NCBI RefSeq assembly: GCF_030269765.1
Contig: NZ_BSTX01000001.1
Coordinates: 2,349,571 to 2,413,570, forward strand
Direction: 5' to 3'
DNA from: Actinorhabdospora filicis
GTDB lineage: Bacteria; Actinomycetota; Actinomycetes; Mycobacteriales; Micromonosporaceae
DNA: 64,000 bases
The translations under genes and the position numbers were made by a program. Every line of letters begins with the position of its first letter. Positions within the stretch are counted from its first letter, which is position 1. This document shows, piece by piece, positions 18,655 through 27,680 of the stretch. The notes beneath the pieces are model-generated. The model had not been told where the DNA came from. It searched no databases and saw only the letters and a program-made list of their open reading frames with translations.

Positions 18655-18683
18655 AGCGCGGCGGTCCCGATGGCCGCCGCGCT
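18655..18683 (+). terminator. Terminator after the CGNR gene
   Basis: AGCGCGGCGG pairs with CCGCCGCGCT (10 bp), followed by TCTTTGTGT, 15 bp past the stop. Confidence 0.75.
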
Positions 18684-18692
18684 TCTTTGTGT

Positions 18693-19487
18693 CTAGGGGT
18701 AGACGAGGTGCTTGCGCGCGAAGGCCAGGCTCTCGGCCAGGTCCGCCTCGCGCTTGGCACGGTGGCCGGCCTTGCGGGTGGACACCTCCACCGCGATCGT
18801 GCCCCGGAACCCGATCTCCCCGAGGTGCTTGAGCACCTCCGCGCACGGCATCGAGCCGCGCCCGGGCACCGCGTGCTCGTCGCGCCCGGGACCCGAACCG
18901 TCGCCCAGGTGGACGTGCGCCAGGTCCGGCCCCATCCGGGTCAGCATCGCGAAGGCGTCGGTGGACGAGGCCGCGCAGTGCGACAGGTCCAGCGTGTAGG
19001 CGCCGAAACCCTCGATCGTGGGATCCCAGTGCGGCGCGTAGGGGACGAACTTCCGCCCGGCCATCTTCACCGGGTACATGTTCTCCACCGCGAAGCGGAT
19101 CGGCGCGAAGCGCTCGGCCAGCTTGGCCAGCCCCTCGGCGAAACCGGCCGCGTAGCTCTTCTGCCAGGCGAAGGGCGGGTGGACCACGACCGTGGACGCG
19201 CCCAGCTTCTCGGCCATCAGCGCCGCCCGGCGCAGGCGCTCCCACGGGTCCGGGCTCCACACCCGCTGCGTCATCAGCAGGCACGGCGCGTGCACCGAGC
19301 CGACCTTGACGCCGTAATGCCTGGAGAGCCGGGCGAGCGTGTCGGAGTCCTGGCTCACCGAGTCGGTGAAGACCATGACCTCGACGCCGTCGTAGCCCAG
19401 CTCGGCGGCCAGCTCGAAACCGACCGCGGTCGGTTCGGGGTAGACCGAGGACGTGGACAAGAGAATGGGCGCACCGCTCGCGGACAC
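18693..19487 (-). CDS. Sugar-phosphate isomerase/epimerase-like TIM-barrel protein
   Basis: With GTG 19487 as start the protein is 264 aa. It has an AP-endonuclease-2/xylose-isomerase-like barrel: ELGYDGVEVMVFTDSVSQD, VGSVHAPCLL, STVVVHPPFAWQ, FAVENMYP, YTLDLSHCA, HVHLGDGSG and GTIAVEVSTRK supply the conserved His, Glu and Asp metal ligands. The reaction is unknown; the family covers epimerases and isomerases of sugars and related compounds. Confidence 0.83.
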   Translation of the reverse strand: MSASGAPILLSTSSVYPEPTAVGFELAAELGYDGVEVMVFTDSVSQDSDTLARLSRHYGVKVGSVHAPCLLMTQRVWSPDPWERLRRAALMAEKLGASTVVVHPPFAWQKSYAAGFAEGLAKLAERFAPIRFAVENMYPVKMAGRKFVPYAPHWDPTIEGFGAYTLDLSHCAASSTDAFAMLTRMGPDLAHVHLGDGSGPGRDEHAVPGRGSMPCAEVLKHLGEIGFRGTIAVEVSTRKAGHRAKREADLAESLAFARKHLVYP

Positions 19488-19530
19488 CCTGTCCAGGGTA
19501 CGCGGGGTGCGCCCGTTCGCCGTGACCGCC

Positions 19531-19713
19531 TTACTCGGCGGCGTCCTTTTTGGTGCGCTTCTCGCGCATCTCCTTGATCCGCGCGAACATCGCGGCCTTG
19601 CCCTCTTCGGCTTCGGCGCGGTCGGCGAGCTGCGGGTCGCCCTTGAAGTCCTTGGACGACATCTTGCGTCGCTGCCCGCCCTGCCCGAGCATTCCGTCGC
19701 GTGTCCTGGCCAT
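19531..19713 (-). CDS. DUF6243-like small protein
   Basis: A 60-aa highly charged protein with the start MARTRDGMLGQGGQRRKMS and a Lys/Glu-rich helical end, the pattern I know from the actinobacterial DUF6243 family. No function is known. It lies between the TIM-barrel gene and the TetR operator. Confidence 0.65.
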   Translation of the reverse strand: MARTRDGMLGQGGQRRKMSSKDFKGDPQLADRAEAEEGKAAMFARIKEMREKRTKKDAAE

Positions 19714-19770
19714 CGGTGGCTCCTTACGTTCGTTTCGCTGCTGAGTATGCCCGTGCCGATCACCGCTGTC

Positions 19771-19790
19771 AAGACGATACGTCTCGTCTT
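19771..19790. promoter_or_regulatory. TetR-type operator palindrome
   Basis: AAGACGATACGTCTCGTCTT has perfect 7-bp arms (AAGACGA/TCGTCTT) and lies 16 bp before the GTG of the TetR gene and 57 bp before the divergent DUF6243 gene, where an autoregulatory operator is expected. Confidence 0.7.
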
Positions 19791-19806
19791 GCGATAGGCT
19801 GTCGGG

Positions 19807-20385
19807 GTGACCGACAAGAAGCCGCCCGTCCGGCGCAGTGAAAAGTCCCGGCAGGCCATTCTCACAGCCGCCCGTGAACTCGTCGCCGAGTACGGCTTCG
19901 CCAAGCTGACCATCGAGGCCATCGCCGCCCGCGCGGGCGTCGGAAAACAGACCATCTACCGCTGGTGGACGTCCAAAGGGGCCGTCGTGCTCGACTCCCT
20001 CATCGGCGACACGCCCAACGGCGCCGCCCTGCCCGACACCGGTGATCTGGCCACCGACCTGCGCGAGGTCATGCGCCTGACCGCCGCCGAGATGGCCTCA
20101 CCGGAGATCCAGGCGTCCACCCGCGCCATGAACGTGGCCGTGCAGACCGACCCGGCCCTCGCCGAGGTCTACCGCGAACGCTACCTGGGTCCCGCCCTGG
20201 CCTCCGCGCGCGACCGGCTGGCCAGCGCCCGCGAGGCCGGGCAGGTCGCCGCCGACGCCGACCTGGAGGTGGCCGCCGAGGTCCTGTTCGGCGCGATCTA
20301 CTACCGCTGGTCGCTGGGACTGGGCCCGCTGGACGACGCGTACGCCGACGCCGTGGTCCGGCTGGTGGCGTCCGGACTGCGCTGA
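19807..20385 (+). CDS. TetR-family regulator
   Basis: A 192-aa protein from GTG 19807. Residues ~12-60 hold the TetR HTH (AARELVAEYGFAKLTIEAIAARAGVGKQTIYRWW), and the C-terminus is the ligand domain of the TetR_C_11-like kind (MNVAVQTDPALAEVYRERYL). A perfect palindrome precedes the gene. Its 3' end overlaps the end of the convergent MFS gene by 85 bp. Confidence 0.9.
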   Translation: MTDKKPPVRRSEKSRQAILTAARELVAEYGFAKLTIEAIAARAGVGKQTIYRWWTSKGAVVLDSLIGDTPNGAALPDTGDLATDLREVMRLTAAEMASPEIQASTRAMNVAVQTDPALAEVYRERYLGPALASARDRLASAREAGQVAADADLEVAAEVLFGAIYYRWSLGLGPLDDAYADAVVRLVASGLR

Positions 20386-21554
20386 CGCCACGGCAGCAGC
20401 GCGACGGTGGCCAGCACGATCGCGCCCGCCACGGCCAGCGCGGCCCGCGTCCCCAGCAGCGTCGCCAGGACGCCGCCGGCGGCCATGAACAGCGGCTGCG
20501 CGAGCTTCGTGCTCACCGACCACGCCCCCAGCACCCGCGCGGTGTGCTCCCGCGCGATCGCCTTCAGCCGGACCGCGGCGAAAACCGGGTTGAAGACGCC
20601 CGCCGAGATCAGCAGGCCCGTCTCGGCGGCGATGACGACCACCAGACCCGCGGTCCCCTTGGGCGCCAGCGGCAGCACGAGCGTCCACAGTGTCCGCAGG
20701 ACGCCGAGCGCGAGCAGCGTCCGCCGCTCGCCGAAGCGCCCGCTCAGGCGGCGCGCCAGCAGCGAGCCGAGGATCCCGCCGAGGCCGGGCACGCCGATCG
20801 CCAGCCCGAACTCGAAGGGCCCCAGCCCCAGGTCCCGCAACAGGAACACCGCCAGCAGCGGCGAGGTCATCATGATCCCGCCGCCGAACAGCAGCGAGTT
20901 CCACAGGAGACGGTGCAGCAGCGGGTCGGCGCCGATCCGCCGCCAGCCCTCGGCGACGCCCCGGTCACGCGCCCGCCGCCGCGGTGGCGCCGGTTCGGGC
21001 GTCCGCAGCCGTGTGACGCCCAGCGCCGACAGGAGATAGGACACCGCGTCGACCGCGATCGAGGCGGTGGCGCCGATCCAGCCGACCAGGAGACCGCCGA
21101 CCGGCGGCCCGGCGGTGACGGCCGTCCACATTGTCGTCTCGAACCTCGCGTTGGCCGCGACCAGCTTCTCGGCCGGGACGACGTCGCGCAGGTGCGCGCC
21201 GCTGGCGGCGGCGAACACGATCGCGCCCGCCGTCCCGATGACGGCCACTGCGCACAACTGCGCATAGGTGAGCGCGTCCAGGGCCACGGCCGCCGGAACC
21301 GAGGCCAGCGCGGCGAAGCGGGCCAGATCCGCGGCGATCATCACCGGCCGCTTGCGCCGGAACTCCACCCACGGCCCGGCCGGGATCGCCAGCGCCGCGC
21401 CCGCCAGCGCGCCGAGCGCGGCCAGCAGCGAGATCTGGTAGGCCGGGGAGTCCAGCAGCAGGACCGCGATGAGCGGCAGCGCGCCGTGCCCTATCCAGGT
21501 CCCGGCTTCACTGGTGGCGTAGGCGATCCAGAGTCGCCGGAAGTCGGTGGGCAC
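20301..21554 (-). CDS. MFS transporter
   Basis: A 417-aa, ~12-TM major facilitator of the MFS_3/enterobactin-exporter-like type (WIGHGALPLIAVLLLDSPAYQISLLAALGALAGAALAIPAG at the start, FEFGLAIGVPGLGGILGSLLARRLSGRFGERRTL in the middle). The last ~28 codons run antisense through the end of the TetR gene. It is probably an exporter of an unknown compound. Confidence 0.85.
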   Translation of the reverse strand: MPTDFRRLWIAYATSEAGTWIGHGALPLIAVLLLDSPAYQISLLAALGALAGAALAIPAGPWVEFRRKRPVMIAADLARFAALASVPAAVALDALTYAQLCAVAVIGTAGAIVFAAASGAHLRDVVPAEKLVAANARFETTMWTAVTAGPPVGGLLVGWIGATASIAVDAVSYLLSALGVTRLRTPEPAPPRRRARDRGVAEGWRRIGADPLLHRLLWNSLLFGGGIMMTSPLLAVFLLRDLGLGPFEFGLAIGVPGLGGILGSLLARRLSGRFGERRTLLALGVLRTLWTLVLPLAPKGTAGLVVVIAAETGLLISAGVFNPVFAAVRLKAIAREHTARVLGAWSVSTKLAQPLFMAAGGVLATLLGTRAALAVAGAIVLATVALLPWRQRSPDATSRTTASAYASSSGPSPSDQR

Positions 21555-21573
21555 TCGGGGAGGCTACCGGTGC

Positions 21574-22044
21574 TCACCCGCCCTTGCAGCGCGGGTTGCC
21601 CGCGTCGGCGGGGCTGTCGCCGAAGCAGCCCACCGGCTGCTCCTCCTCCGGTCGCGGCTGCCACGCCGGTTTCGGGAACAGCAGCTCCACCGCCAGGGTC
21701 ACCTTGTGGTTCACGTCCCGCCCGACCGGGACCGCCAGCCCGCAGGAGCAGGTGGCCATGGTGAGCACCAGCGGCCAGATCCAGGCGCGGCGGCGTCCGG
21801 CGCAGGCGAGCACGATCGCCAGCCCGGCGGCGGAGTAGAACCAGATGAGCGCGGTCGTCCCGAGTACCCGCTTGTTGGTGGTCTCGGCGGCGCGCATTTC
21901 CGGTGAGGTGCCGCCGCCCATGAAATGCCAGTCGGCCATCAACGCGCAGAGCGCGAGGAAGCCCGATCCGACCAGGCCGACGACCACCACACTGATCAGC
22001 CCGGCGGTTAAACCGCCCCCTCGTGTGTGCTGATTCGGTCGCAT
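21574..22044 (-). CDS. Small membrane protein of unknown function
   Basis: From ATG 22044 (MRPNQHT) 156 aa with three TM helices (LISVVVVGLVGSGFLALCAL, ALIWFYSAAGLAIVLACAG, WIWPLVLTMATCSCGLAVPV) and a polar C-terminus ending in a Cys-containing tail. The start is uncertain, as no good ribosome site is seen. No family recognised. Confidence 0.6.
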   Translation of the reverse strand: MRPNQHTRGGGLTAGLISVVVVGLVGSGFLALCALMADWHFMGGGTSPEMRAAETTNKRVLGTTALIWFYSAAGLAIVLACAGRRRAWIWPLVLTMATCSCGLAVPVGRDVNHKVTLAVELLFPKPAWQPRPEEEQPVGCFGDSPADAGNPRCKGG

Positions 22045-22185
22045 GACGTGAGTATGGACTAACACTGCTAGGGCTGTCTATCACCGTTAGGGCGATGGGC
22101 GGTAAGCCGATGGTATGCGCCCGGTCAGCGCCCGCGCCCAGGCTCTGCACATCGACCAGCGCACACGCCACCAGGGGAGCACGTC

Positions 22186-23367
22186 ATGACCGGTAAGTCC
22201 GTCCTCATCTCCGGCGCCGGCATCGCCGGGCCCGCCCTCGCCCTCTGGCTCCACCGCCACGGCTTCGACGTGACCGTCGTCGAACGCGCCCCCGCCATCC
22301 GCGAGGGCGGCCAGGCCGTCGACTTCCGCGGCGCGGCCCACCTGGCGATCCTGGAGCGGACCGGCATCCTCGACGACGTCAAGGCCCTCCAGACCGGCGG
22401 ATCCGAGCTGCGCGTGGTGGACGCCGAGGGCCGCGCCCGGCTGACCCTGCCGGAGTCCTTCACCGGCGGCGCGGTCGAGATCGAGCGCGGCAAGCTCGCC
22501 GATCTCCTCTACCGGCGCACCCGCGACCGCGTCGAGTACCTCTTCGGCGACTCCATCGCCGAGCTGACCGAGACCGCCGACGGCGTCGACGTCCGCTTCG
22601 AGGGCGGGACGCGGCGGCGCTTCGACCTGGTCGTCGGCGCCGACGGCCTGCACTCCAACGTCCGCCGCCTCGCCTTCGGGCCCGAGACGGACTTCGTGAA
22701 GCCCTCCGGCTACCACATCGCCCTCTACGAAGTCCCCGCCCACCTGGCCGTGCAGGGCGCCTCGGAGCTGTACAACCAGCCCGGACGCGGGATCTCCATC
22801 GGCGGCGGGGACGGCCGCGCGCACGCGATGTTCGTCTTCCACGGCGCCGAGGGCCCCGCCGACCACCGCGACACCGAGGCGCAGAAGCGGCTCGTCCGCG
22901 AGACCTTCACCGGCCTGCCGTGGAAGACCGCCGCCGCGCTGTCCGCATTGGACGAAGGCCGCGGCTTCTACTTCGACTCCATCTCGATGGTGAAGATGGA
23001 CCGCTACAGCAAGGGCCGCGTCGTCCTCATCGGCGACGCCGGATACGGCGCGACCTGCGGCGGCATGGGCGCCGGGATGGGCCTGGTCGCCGCCTACGTC
23101 CTGGCCGGCGAACTGGCCGCCGCGGGCGGCGACCACACCGTCGCGTTCCCCGCCTACGAGGCCCAGATCCGCGGCTACGCCGTGGAATGCCAGAAGGTCG
23201 CGGGCAACGCCGGACTGTTCCTGGCGCCCCGGACCGCCCGCGGCATCAAGCTGCGCGACCGCCTGCACAAGATCCTCACCCGCCCGTTCTTCATCCGCTT
23301 CCTCGACAAGATGAGCCGCAAGGCCGCCGAGAGCATCGACCTCAAGGACTACGGGGTCGGGGTCTGA
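22186..23367 (+). CDS. FAD-dependent monooxygenase (PHBH fold, TetX-like)
   Basis: The 393-aa flavoprotein has the dinucleotide-binding GAGIAGPALALWL at ~10, the middle DG motif FDLVVGADGLHSNVRR, and the FAD-ribityl motif RVVLIGDAGYGATCGGMGAG. These define class A flavin hydroxylases, which use NAD(P)H and O2. The overall form is close to TetX/rifampicin-monooxygenase-like enzymes, often used in self-defence or tailoring; the substrate is unknown. A long stem-loop follows the stop. Confidence 0.88.
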   Translation: MTGKSVLISGAGIAGPALALWLHRHGFDVTVVERAPAIREGGQAVDFRGAAHLAILERTGILDDVKALQTGGSELRVVDAEGRARLTLPESFTGGAVEIERGKLADLLYRRTRDRVEYLFGDSIAELTETADGVDVRFEGGTRRRFDLVVGADGLHSNVRRLAFGPETDFVKPSGYHIALYEVPAHLAVQGASELYNQPGRGISIGGGDGRAHAMFVFHGAEGPADHRDTEAQKRLVRETFTGLPWKTAAALSALDEGRGFYFDSISMVKMDRYSKGRVVLIGDAGYGATCGGMGAGMGLVAAYVLAGELAAAGGDHTVAFPAYEAQIRGYAVECQKVAGNAGLFLAPRTARGIKLRDRLHKILTRPFFIRFLDKMSRKAAESIDLKDYGVGV

Positions 23368-23373
23368 CACGGG

Positions 23374-23420
23374 GAAGCGGGGCACCGGGACTGATCTCCA
23401 GCAGTCCGGTGCCCCGCTTC
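23374..23420. terminator. Long stem-loop between convergent genes
   Basis: GAAGCGGGGCACCGG(g)ACTG pairs with CAGTCCGGTGCCCCGCTTC, about 19 bp with one bulged G and an 8-base loop, placed between the FAD monooxygenase (+) and the small gene on the other strand. Confidence 0.8.
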
Positions 23421-23438
23421 TATCGAGTTGAAGAAGGT

Positions 23439-23771
23439 CTAGGTGGCGATGTCCGGGACCATCGGCTCGGCCCGGACGGCGGGCCCGGCGGCCGGGATCG
23501 GGTTCGGCCGGGCCACCGCGCGGGGCTCGCCGCCATCGGCCGGGAGGTGGCCGATCGGTTCCCGCTCGCCGACGGGCGAAGCGCTCCCGGCGACGGCGTG
23601 GGCCGGGTTTCGCGTCCCGGCGGCCGGGAGGTCCCGGCCGTTCCCTGCCTGCGAGGCGGGACGGAATCCCTCCGCCGTCCACTGCGGACGGACCTTCGGG
23701 TCGCGGATCAGCGGGGCGCGGCCGGGGAAGGCGGGCTTCTCGGTGGCGCCGCGGGTCTCGGTGCGAGGCAT
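23439..23771 (-). CDS. Hypothetical protein, Pro/Ala-rich
   Basis: A 110-aa protein starting at ATG 23771 behind AAAGGA. It opens MPRTETRGATEKPAFPGRAP and is low-complexity and probably unstructured. It lies 50 bp downstream of the DHA2 exporter on the same strand. No family recognised. Confidence 0.5.
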   Translation of the reverse strand: MPRTETRGATEKPAFPGRAPLIRDPKVRPQWTAEGFRPASQAGNGRDLPAAGTRNPAHAVAGSASPVGEREPIGHLPADGGEPRAVARPNPIPAAGPAVRAEPMVPDIAT

Positions 23772-23820
23772 GTCCGTGTCCTTTCGGTGCGAAGGGATTC
23801 CGTCGTCGTCGCGGCCCGCC

Positions 23821-25341
23821 TCAGGCGGCGGTGACCAGCTCCGGGTCCTGCTGGGGCGTCTCGTCCCCGGGCTGCTTCTTCTTGTCCCGCAGGACGATGA
23901 CCGCCAGGATCGCGGCGGCCACGACCATCCCGGCACTGATCAGGAAGGTGGTGCCCTGCGCGGTGACGAAGGCCTCGCGAGCGGTGGCGATGAGCCCGGT
24001 GTCGCCGGTCTGGGCGGCCACCCCGAAGGCGTCGCCGATGGAGGCCTTCGCCTGCTCGGGCGCCGACTCCGGCATCGCGTCGGTGTATCCGGCGGTGAGC
24101 AGGCTGCCCAGGATCGCCACGCCGAGGGCCGCGCCGGCCTGCTGGATCGTGTCGTTCAGGGCCGAGCCGACACCGGCCTTCTCCGGCGGGATCTCGCCCA
24201 TCAGGGAGCCGATCGCGGCGGGCATCGCGACACCGGAACCGGCGCCGATCAGGCCCATCGCCAGGGCGAGCGGCCAGAAGCCCTCACCGGCGTTGGCCAG
24301 GTAGATGAAGGCGCCGGCGATGGTCAGGAGGCCGACGAAGGTGAGGACGCGGTTGCCGACCTTGGCGCCGAGGGCCGCGCCGACACCGTTGAACACGAGG
24401 GCGGCGATGGCCAGCGGGATGAACGCCAGTCCGGCCTCGGTGGGGGTGTAGCCCATGACGAACTGGACGTACTGGGTCAGCACCAGCAGCAGGCCGCCGT
24501 TGCCGATCTGGACGAGGGTCAGCGCCAGCGAGCCACCGGCGAAGTTCCGCTTGCGGAACAGGTTCATCGGGACCATCGCGTTCGGGTTCTTGACCTGCCA
24601 GATGACGAAGGAGGTCAGCGCGACGATGGCGACACCGAAGGCGGCGAGGGTCGAGGCGCGGTCGAGGCCCTTGGGCATCTCGGTGATGGCCCAGGTCAGC
24701 GAGACCATGCCGATGACGGAGAGGATCGCGCCGAGCACGTCGGGCTTACCGGCGGGGGCCTTGGACTCCGGCATCCACACGAGGGCGGCGGCGATGGCGA
24801 TCGCGGCGATCGGCACGTTGATCAGGAAGACCGCGCCCCACCAGAAGTGGGCGATGATGGCGCCACCGGCGACGGGACCGCCGATCAGGCCGACCATGGA
24901 GACCGCGCCCCAGGCCGACATGGCCTTGCGCCGCTCGTCCTCCTCGAACACCGTGATCAGGATCGACAGGGTGGACGGCATCACCAGCGCGCCGCCGACG
25001 CCCATGAGGGTGCGGGCCGCGATCAGCTGCTCGGGGTTCTTGGAGAAGGCCGCGGCCAGTGACGCCAGCCCGAACACCACCAGGCCGATGATCATCAGCT
25101 TGCGGCGCCCGAACCGGTCGCCCAGGCTCCCGGAGGTGAGCAGAAGGCCGGCGAAGACCAGGATGTAGGAGGCGATGATCCACTGGATCTCCTGGGCGGT
25201 GGCGCCCAGGTCCTCGGTGAGGGGCGGGATCGCCACGTTCAGGGCCATGTTGTCCACGACCAGGACGAGGGTGGCCAGCATGAGGACGACGAGGATCAGC
25301 CACCGCTTGGGGTGTCTCACCACCGCTGCGACTTCGGACAT
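23821..25341 (-). CDS. DHA2-family (EmrB/QacA) drug exporter
   Basis: The 506-aa protein has ~14 TM helices and begins at ATG 25341 after AAGGAG. DHA2 signatures are LDNMA-like VDNMALNVAIPPLTEDLG, the loop 2-3 motif GSLGDRFGRRKLMIIG, the antiporter motif C MVGLIGGPVAGGAIIAHFWW, and PEKAGVGSALNDTIQQAGAALG. It should be a proton-driven multidrug exporter. The divergent TetR gene and shared operator repeats indicate it is induced by its substrate. Confidence 0.93.
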   Translation of the reverse strand: MSEVAAVVRHPKRWLILVVLMLATLVLVVDNMALNVAIPPLTEDLGATAQEIQWIIASYILVFAGLLLTSGSLGDRFGRRKLMIIGLVVFGLASLAAAFSKNPEQLIAARTLMGVGGALVMPSTLSILITVFEEDERRKAMSAWGAVSMVGLIGGPVAGGAIIAHFWWGAVFLINVPIAAIAIAAALVWMPESKAPAGKPDVLGAILSVIGMVSLTWAITEMPKGLDRASTLAAFGVAIVALTSFVIWQVKNPNAMVPMNLFRKRNFAGGSLALTLVQIGNGGLLLVLTQYVQFVMGYTPTEAGLAFIPLAIAALVFNGVGAALGAKVGNRVLTFVGLLTIAGAFIYLANAGEGFWPLALAMGLIGAGSGVAMPAAIGSLMGEIPPEKAGVGSALNDTIQQAGAALGVAILGSLLTAGYTDAMPESAPEQAKASIGDAFGVAAQTGDTGLIATAREAFVTAQGTTFLISAGMVVAAAILAVIVLRDKKKQPGDETPQQDPELVTAA

Positions 25342-25364
25342 GAGGGGGACTCCTTCAACTCGAT

Positions 25365-25556
25365 GCGCACATCGTTCGAAAGATGCGAACGGCGTGCGCT
25401 GCTGATGGAGAACGTACGCGTTGCGAACGCTGTACGCAAGTGGCATACGCCGTTCCCAACTTGCGCACGCCCTTCGCAAACGCGCTGACCTGGCCTAACG
25501 TCGCGCAAAATTCTTCGTAGACGCAGACGATGTGCGCATCTGCGAACGATGTGCGC
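25365..25556. promoter_or_regulatory. Repeated operator in the DHA2/TetR divergent region
   Basis: CGATGTGCGC occurs at 25528-25537 and 25547-25556 (19 bp apart) and inverted at 25365-25374, close to the exporter start. GCGAACG and TGCGCA units fill the spaces. The two end positions flank the exporter start and the TetR start, so one regulator could shut both promoters. Confidence 0.6.
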
Positions 25557-25592
25557 TAGGATGAACACGTGTAACCACGCGAAGGAGCCGAT

Positions 25593-26321
25593 ATGAGCGA
25601 CACCGTGCCGTCCGTCTGGACGACCCCCGGCAAGCGGCCCAAGCCCGCCCTGACCAGGGAGCAGATCCTCGCCAAGACGATCGAGATCCTGGACGCCGAA
25701 GGCATCGAGGCCCTCTCCATGCGGCGCCTGGGCGCCGAGCTGAACGCCGGGGCGACCTCCATGTACCGCCACGTGGCGAACAAGGAGCAGCTGCTGGAGC
25801 TGGCCGTCGACGAGGTCTACGGCGAGGTCGTCGTCCCCAGGCTCACCGACCCGGCCCAGTGGCGCGACGGCATGCGCGCCATGGCCCACAGCATCCGCGC
25901 GGCCCTGCTGAAGCACCGCTGGATGGTGTCGCTGCTCGGCGAGTCCGGCGTGGCGCACCTGGGCCCCAACCTCATGCGCATCGGCAACGACGTCCTCGGC
26001 CTCTTCGAGGACTCCGGCTTCAAGCTCCTGGAGGCCGACCGCCTGCTCAAGGTGGTGAACTGCTACGTCATCGGCAACGCCATCGCCGAGGCCGCCTGGC
26101 TCAACAGCATCGCCCGCAGCGGCATGACCCCGGAGGAGTGGATCGCCAGCATGTGGCCGGCCGCACGCGAGGCCGCCCGGGCCTACCCGAACCTGAACCG
26201 CCTCTACTCCGCCCAGGAGGAGCAGACCGTCGCGCCCGACTCCCTCGACTACGGCAGCATCGTCGCCGAGTTCGACTGGGGACTCGAACGGGTCCTGGAC
26301 GGCCTCGCCCTGCGCCTGTGA
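25593..26321 (+). CDS. TetR/AcrR-family regulator with TetR_C-type domain
   Basis: A 242-aa protein with an HTH at ~22-70 (LTREQILAKTIEILDAEGIEALSMRRLGAELNAGATSMYRHVANKEQLL) and the long ligand domain of the TetR_C group seen beside DHA2 exporters. GGAG precedes the ATG. It most likely represses the divergent exporter gene. Confidence 0.9.
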   Translation: MSDTVPSVWTTPGKRPKPALTREQILAKTIEILDAEGIEALSMRRLGAELNAGATSMYRHVANKEQLLELAVDEVYGEVVVPRLTDPAQWRDGMRAMAHSIRAALLKHRWMVSLLGESGVAHLGPNLMRIGNDVLGLFEDSGFKLLEADRLLKVVNCYVIGNAIAEAAWLNSIARSGMTPEEWIASMWPAAREAARAYPNLNRLYSAQEEQTVAPDSLDYGSIVAEFDWGLERVLDGLALRL

Positions 26322-26333
26322 GGGGGCGCGAAA

Positions 26334-26360
26334 GCGGCGGACCCGTATCGGATCCGCCGC
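26334..26360. terminator. Stem-loop between TetR and epimerase genes
   Basis: GCGGCGGA pairs with TCCGCCGC, with two further G/C pairs and an internal mismatch toward the loop, between two convergent stops. Confidence 0.6.
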
Positions 26361-26374
26361 CGTCGTCGTTAGAT

Positions 26375-27208
26375 CTAGGAGCGCATGCTCTCCACCGCGC
26401 CCGGTCCCAGCGGAGACCAGCCCAGCTCGGCACGCGCCTTCGCACCCGACACGACCTGGTTCAGCCCCAGCGCCTCGGCGAACGCCTCCCCGACCACCGC
26501 CGCGGCCTCTTCCTGCGTCCACACCTCCGTCGGCGCGCCGGTCGCCGCCGCGAGGTCGGCGACGAGCACCGACTCCTCGCCGACGCCGTGGTACAGCGAA
26601 CCGGCCTTGGCGCCGGTCACGGCCAGCGTGAACAGCGCGGCCAGGTCGTCCACGTGCACCATCGGCCAGCGCGTGTTCTCGCCGACGTGGCGGGCCACGC
26701 CCTGCTCCTTCGCCCAGCCGATCATCATCCCGGGGATGCCACCACCGTTGCCGTGCACGATGCCGGGACGGATCACGGCGGTGCGCACGTCGCGCGACGC
26801 GGCGTCCAGGACTCGCTGCTCGACGCGCGGGCGGTAGCCCACGATCGCGATCGCGTTGGTGGGGGCGTCCTCGTCCAGCGCGTCATCGCCGGTCTCGCCC
26901 AGAACCCAGATACCGGAGGTGTAGACGTAGGCGCGGCCACTGCCCGCCAGGCTCTCCACGATGGCGTCGGTCGCGGCGTGGTCGGCGTCCTCGTCGCCGG
27001 TGGGCGGCGCGATGTTGATGACGGCGTCGATGTCACCGGTGATCGCCGCGCGCAGCGACGCCGGATCGGTCAGGTCCCCGGCCACCGACGGCAGGTTCGC
27101 GGCCTCGCCCGAGCGGGTGAAGGCGACGACCTCGTGCCCCTCGGCCAGCAGGCGGTTCACGGTCGCCGAGCCGATGTAACCGGTGGCGCCAAGAACAAGA
27201 ATCTTCAT
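26375..27208 (-). CDS. NAD-dependent epimerase/dehydratase-type protein
   Basis: The 277-aa protein begins MKILVLGATGYIGSATVNRLL (Rossmann GxxGxxG). It continues EVVAFTRSGEAANLPSVAGDLTDPASL and has RTAVIRPGIVHGNGGG and a VHVDDLAALF segment typical of extended/atypical SDRs. The second of two adjacent ATGs fits the GAGGAG site better. Substrate unknown. Confidence 0.85.
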   Translation of the reverse strand: MKILVLGATGYIGSATVNRLLAEGHEVVAFTRSGEAANLPSVAGDLTDPASLRAAITGDIDAVINIAPPTGDEDADHAATDAIVESLAGSGRAYVYTSGIWVLGETGDDALDEDAPTNAIAIVGYRPRVEQRVLDAASRDVRTAVIRPGIVHGNGGGIPGMMIGWAKEQGVARHVGENTRWPMVHVDDLAALFTLAVTGAKAGSLYHGVGEESVLVADLAAATGAPTEVWTQEEAAAVVGEAFAEALGLNQVVSGAKARAELGWSPLGPGAVESMRS

Positions 27209-27332
27209 CATGTGCTCCTCTTAGTGACTTCGTGCTGGAGAAGTCTGCGATATCGGGAGCCGCATCGGATCTGTCAGATGACCGGGTTCATAGACGGATC
27301 ACGTGACCGGCGACCGGCGCGCCTTCGCCGGT

Positions 27333-27680
27333 TGCACGGCAGGGTTCAGTCCGGGCGGTGCCGCCGAGCCCCACCCACCCAACCGATTCCCCTCACGACC
27401 AGCGCCGAACGAGGCCGCGTCCACCCCACCAGCCGGATCCAGGCAGCCACGGCCCGGCCACCGAACCGAACCCGGCACCCTCACCGGGTCACACCGCCAG
27501 GTTCAGCCCCACCAGCGCCACCGGACGCCCCGCCGCCCTACCCATCTCCCCCTCACCACCAGCACCTAACGAGGCCGCATCCAACCCAGCAGCCCGATCC
27601 GGGCAGCCACAGCCCGGCCCCAGCCGACCCCACCCTCACCGGGTCACACCGCCAGGTTCAACCCCGCCAGCGCCGCCCGC
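27333..27680. repeat. Three decayed tandem copies (period 155 bp) of the LAL gene 3' end
   Basis: The stop-proximal sequence TCACACCGCCAGGTTCA at 27644 recurs at 27489, and a weaker copy (GCACGGCAGGGTTCA) at 27333-27334, an exact 155/155-bp period. The inter-stop sequence AACGAGGCCGC and GGCAGCCAC also repeats. The 432-bp gap between the epimerase and LAL genes is thus mostly repeat debris with no gene. Confidence 0.7.
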
